Of a stretch of DNA of 64,000 bases, positions 61,820-64,000 are shown in pieces. The translations under genes were made by a program, and so were the position numbers. The notes under the pieces were generated by a model. It searched no databases, was not told where the DNA came from, and saw only the letters and a list, made by a program, of their open reading frames with translations. Position 1 is the stretch's first letter, and each line of letters starts with the position of its first letter. The DNA is from Artemia franciscana (lineage: Eukaryota; Arthropoda; Branchiopoda; Anostraca; Artemiidae). The stretch covers positions 23,983,558 to 24,047,557 of the forward strand of contig NC_088873.1 of the NCBI RefSeq assembly GCF_032884065.1, written 5' to 3'.

Positions 61820-62559
61820 CTGTAAGAAAAAAAGTAAAAAAAAGACCTACGGAGGAAAACTCGAATCTTCACGCTTTCGCATGGACGATTATTTTCAAAT
61901 ACTCGATTCATGGTTATGAGGCTTTTTAAAGCAAGTTCATCAAATAGTAAGTATAATAGTAAAATAATAATAGTAAATTCATAAAAACTTGTCTGCTTCC
62001 GGAAAAAACAAACATGAAGTCTAAAAAAATAACTTTTTATTTATTTCTCTTTTCTATAGAATTAATATATCTGTACGAGCTATAATATTAAAAGCTGCAT
62101 TAAAAACACAATATTACCACTATTGAAAGTTATCACTGACTATATAGAGATATCCTCCCTTCCCAAAAAGTCTACAGGGCCTCCATTTTCACTCGTGACG
62201 ACTAAGTTACAAGGACTAAAATAATTTGGACCTCTGTCAAGAACCAGATTTTAATAATTTTATGACAGCAATTTTCGTGTTGACCAATGTGTAAGAGACA
62301 GATGAATAGTTTTAGTTTAATTTTCAAACAGATTTAATCAAGCTTCTTTTCTCAGGTATCTAAGTGCCAAGTTTGCCAAGAATACAAAACACGCAATATA
62401 AGATTTTTTATCCGTTTTTGTCATTGCATTTCCATTGATTATCTTTTCAATAAGATTCTGAGATTACCCATGTATATTTAGGGACAAAACAAGAGCTAAG
62501 AGTTCATATGGCACTTGTGACGAGGTCGGAAGAGCCCAGAGCCAAGAGCTGTCTAAAGA
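61820..62559. other. TOP2 intron upstream of the first exon in the window
   Basis: Pyrimidine-rich acceptor context next to 61819, otherwise AT-rich. No further TOP2 exon was found up to 64000. Confidence 0.45.
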
Positions 62560-64000
62560 TCAATGTCCTTCTAAAGATCAAAAATCATTAAGAACTGATC
62601 ACCCACTCGTAAGCTAAAAATACCTCATTTTTTCCAATTTTTCCTCTCCTTTCAATCCCCCCCCCCAGATGATCGAATTGGGGAAAACAACTTTACAAAG
62701 TCAATTTGTGCAGGTCCCTGACACGCCTACCAATTTTCATCGTCCTAGCACATCCAGAAGCACCCCCTCCCTAACTCCCCTAAAGAGAGCGGATGCAGTC
62801 CGGTTACGTCAATCACGTATCTAAGAAATTTGCTTATTCTACTCACCAAGTTTCATCCCGATCTCGCCACTGTAAGTGTTTTCCAAGATTTCTGGTTTCC
62901 AAGATTTCTGTTTCCCCCCTCAAACCCCTTATGTCCCCGGATCCGATTCGAAATGAAAATGGAGCATCTGAGTCATAAAATCTTTCTATATATCAAGTTC
63001 CACTGAAATCCAATCACCCATTCGTAAGACAAAGAAATCTCAATTTTCACGTTTTCCATGATTTCCAGTTTCCCCCTTCCAACTCCCCCAATGTCACAGG
63101 ATCTGGTTGTGATTTAAAATAAGAGCTCTGAGACACGTGGTTCTAATATCAAATTTCAGTAAGATCTGATAACCCGTTAGTAAATTAGAAATATCTCATT
63201 TTTCTAATTTTTCCGAATTAACGGTCCTTCCAATCTCTCCCCCCCCAGATAGTCGAATCAGGGAAGTGACTATTTCCAATTTAATCTGGTCGGATCCCTG
63301 ACACACATGCCAACTTTCATCGTCCTAGCTTATCTGAAAGTGCCCAAACTAGCAAAACCGGGACCGACAGACAGACCATTAGAAATTTAAATTGCGATCT
63401 AGGACTATAGGACTTATGATTATTTTTCCTACCAACTTTCATCCCGAACCCTCCACTCCAAGCATTTTCCAAGATTTCCAGTTCCCCCCCTCCGATCCCC
63501 CCTATCTCACCGGATCCGGTTGGGATGTAAAATAAAAGCACTGAGACACGAAGTTCTCCTAAATAACAAATTTCATTAAGATCTGATCACCCGTCCGTAA
63601 AATGAAAATATCTCATTTTTTCTAATTTTAACCCTTCGAATTTTTACCCCCCCCCAACCTCCCCAAAGAGACTGGATCCGATCCGGTTATGTCAATAACG
63701 TATCTAAGACCTGTGCTTATTCTTCCCACCAAGTATCATCCCGATCTCTACATTCTAAGCGTTTTCCAAGATTTCCGGTTTCCCCCTCCAACTCCCCCCA
63801 ATGTCAAAAGATCCAGTCTGGATTCAAAATAAGAGCTCTGAGACACGAAGCCCTTCTAAATATCAAATTCCATTAAAATCTGATCACCAGTTCGTAAGTT
63901 AAAAATACCTCAATATTTCTAATTTTTCCGAATTAGACCAACCCACCCAACTCCCTAAAAGAGAGTAAATCCGGCCTGGTTATATCAATCACGTATCTAG
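62560..64000 (-). repeat. Interspersed repeat family, right-edge copy
   Basis: C-rich on the plus strand. Variants of ctgatcacccgtccgtaa recur near 62596, 63004, 63165, 63573 and 63875, and of ttttccaagatttccggttt near 62880, 63470 and 63765. It is the reverse complement of 1-660 in several long blocks, for example caccaagtttcatcccgatc against gattgggatgaaacttg. It continues past the window end. Confidence 0.8.

Overview
The window is AT-rich eukaryotic DNA from an animal nuclear genome: spliced genes with long introns, many decayed retroelements, microsatellites and low-copy interspersed repeats. There is no prokaryotic gene organisation. The repeat families resemble sequences I associate with brine shrimp (Artemia) genomes. 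That is memory, not a search, so an arthropod, probably a branchiopod crustacean, is only the working guess.

The main gene is DNA topoisomerase II on the minus strand. Fifteen exons between 61819 and 24111 encode about 1,072 residues, from the end of the TOPRIM region through the catalytic tyrosine, tower and C-gate coiled coil to a long charged C-terminal domain and stop codon. All splice sites are GT/AG and all phases join without a break. The N-terminal ATPase exons lie beyond base 64000. Its introns hold an endonuclease fragment of a LINE, two reverse transcriptase remnants (one jockey/CR1-like, one Penelope-like), a decayed gene with a DNC..QNKN motif, and several local duplications. Two of the duplications altered the protein: a tandem exon duplication and a 30-residue repeat array, both in the C-terminal domain.

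A second gene lies on the plus strand (exons 9408-9630, 15512-15871, 20780-20850). It encodes a 217-residue low-complexity protein with a basic, serine-rich N-terminus and a Pro/Tyr/Gly/Thr-rich C-terminus. I do not recognise it.

Layout: 1-8850 is a repeat and transposon graveyard (a repeat shared with the right edge, two LINE remnants, a hAT transposase remnant, a ~275-bp tandem array). 9400-20850 is the low-complexity gene, with a degenerate minisatellite in intron 1 and a decayed LINE in intron 2. 21480-22765 is a composite repeat with a 105-bp-arm foldback. 24111-61819 is topoisomerase II. 62560-64000 is repeat DNA in the opposite orientation to the copy at 1-660. I saw no tRNA, rRNA, CRISPR or operon-like structure.
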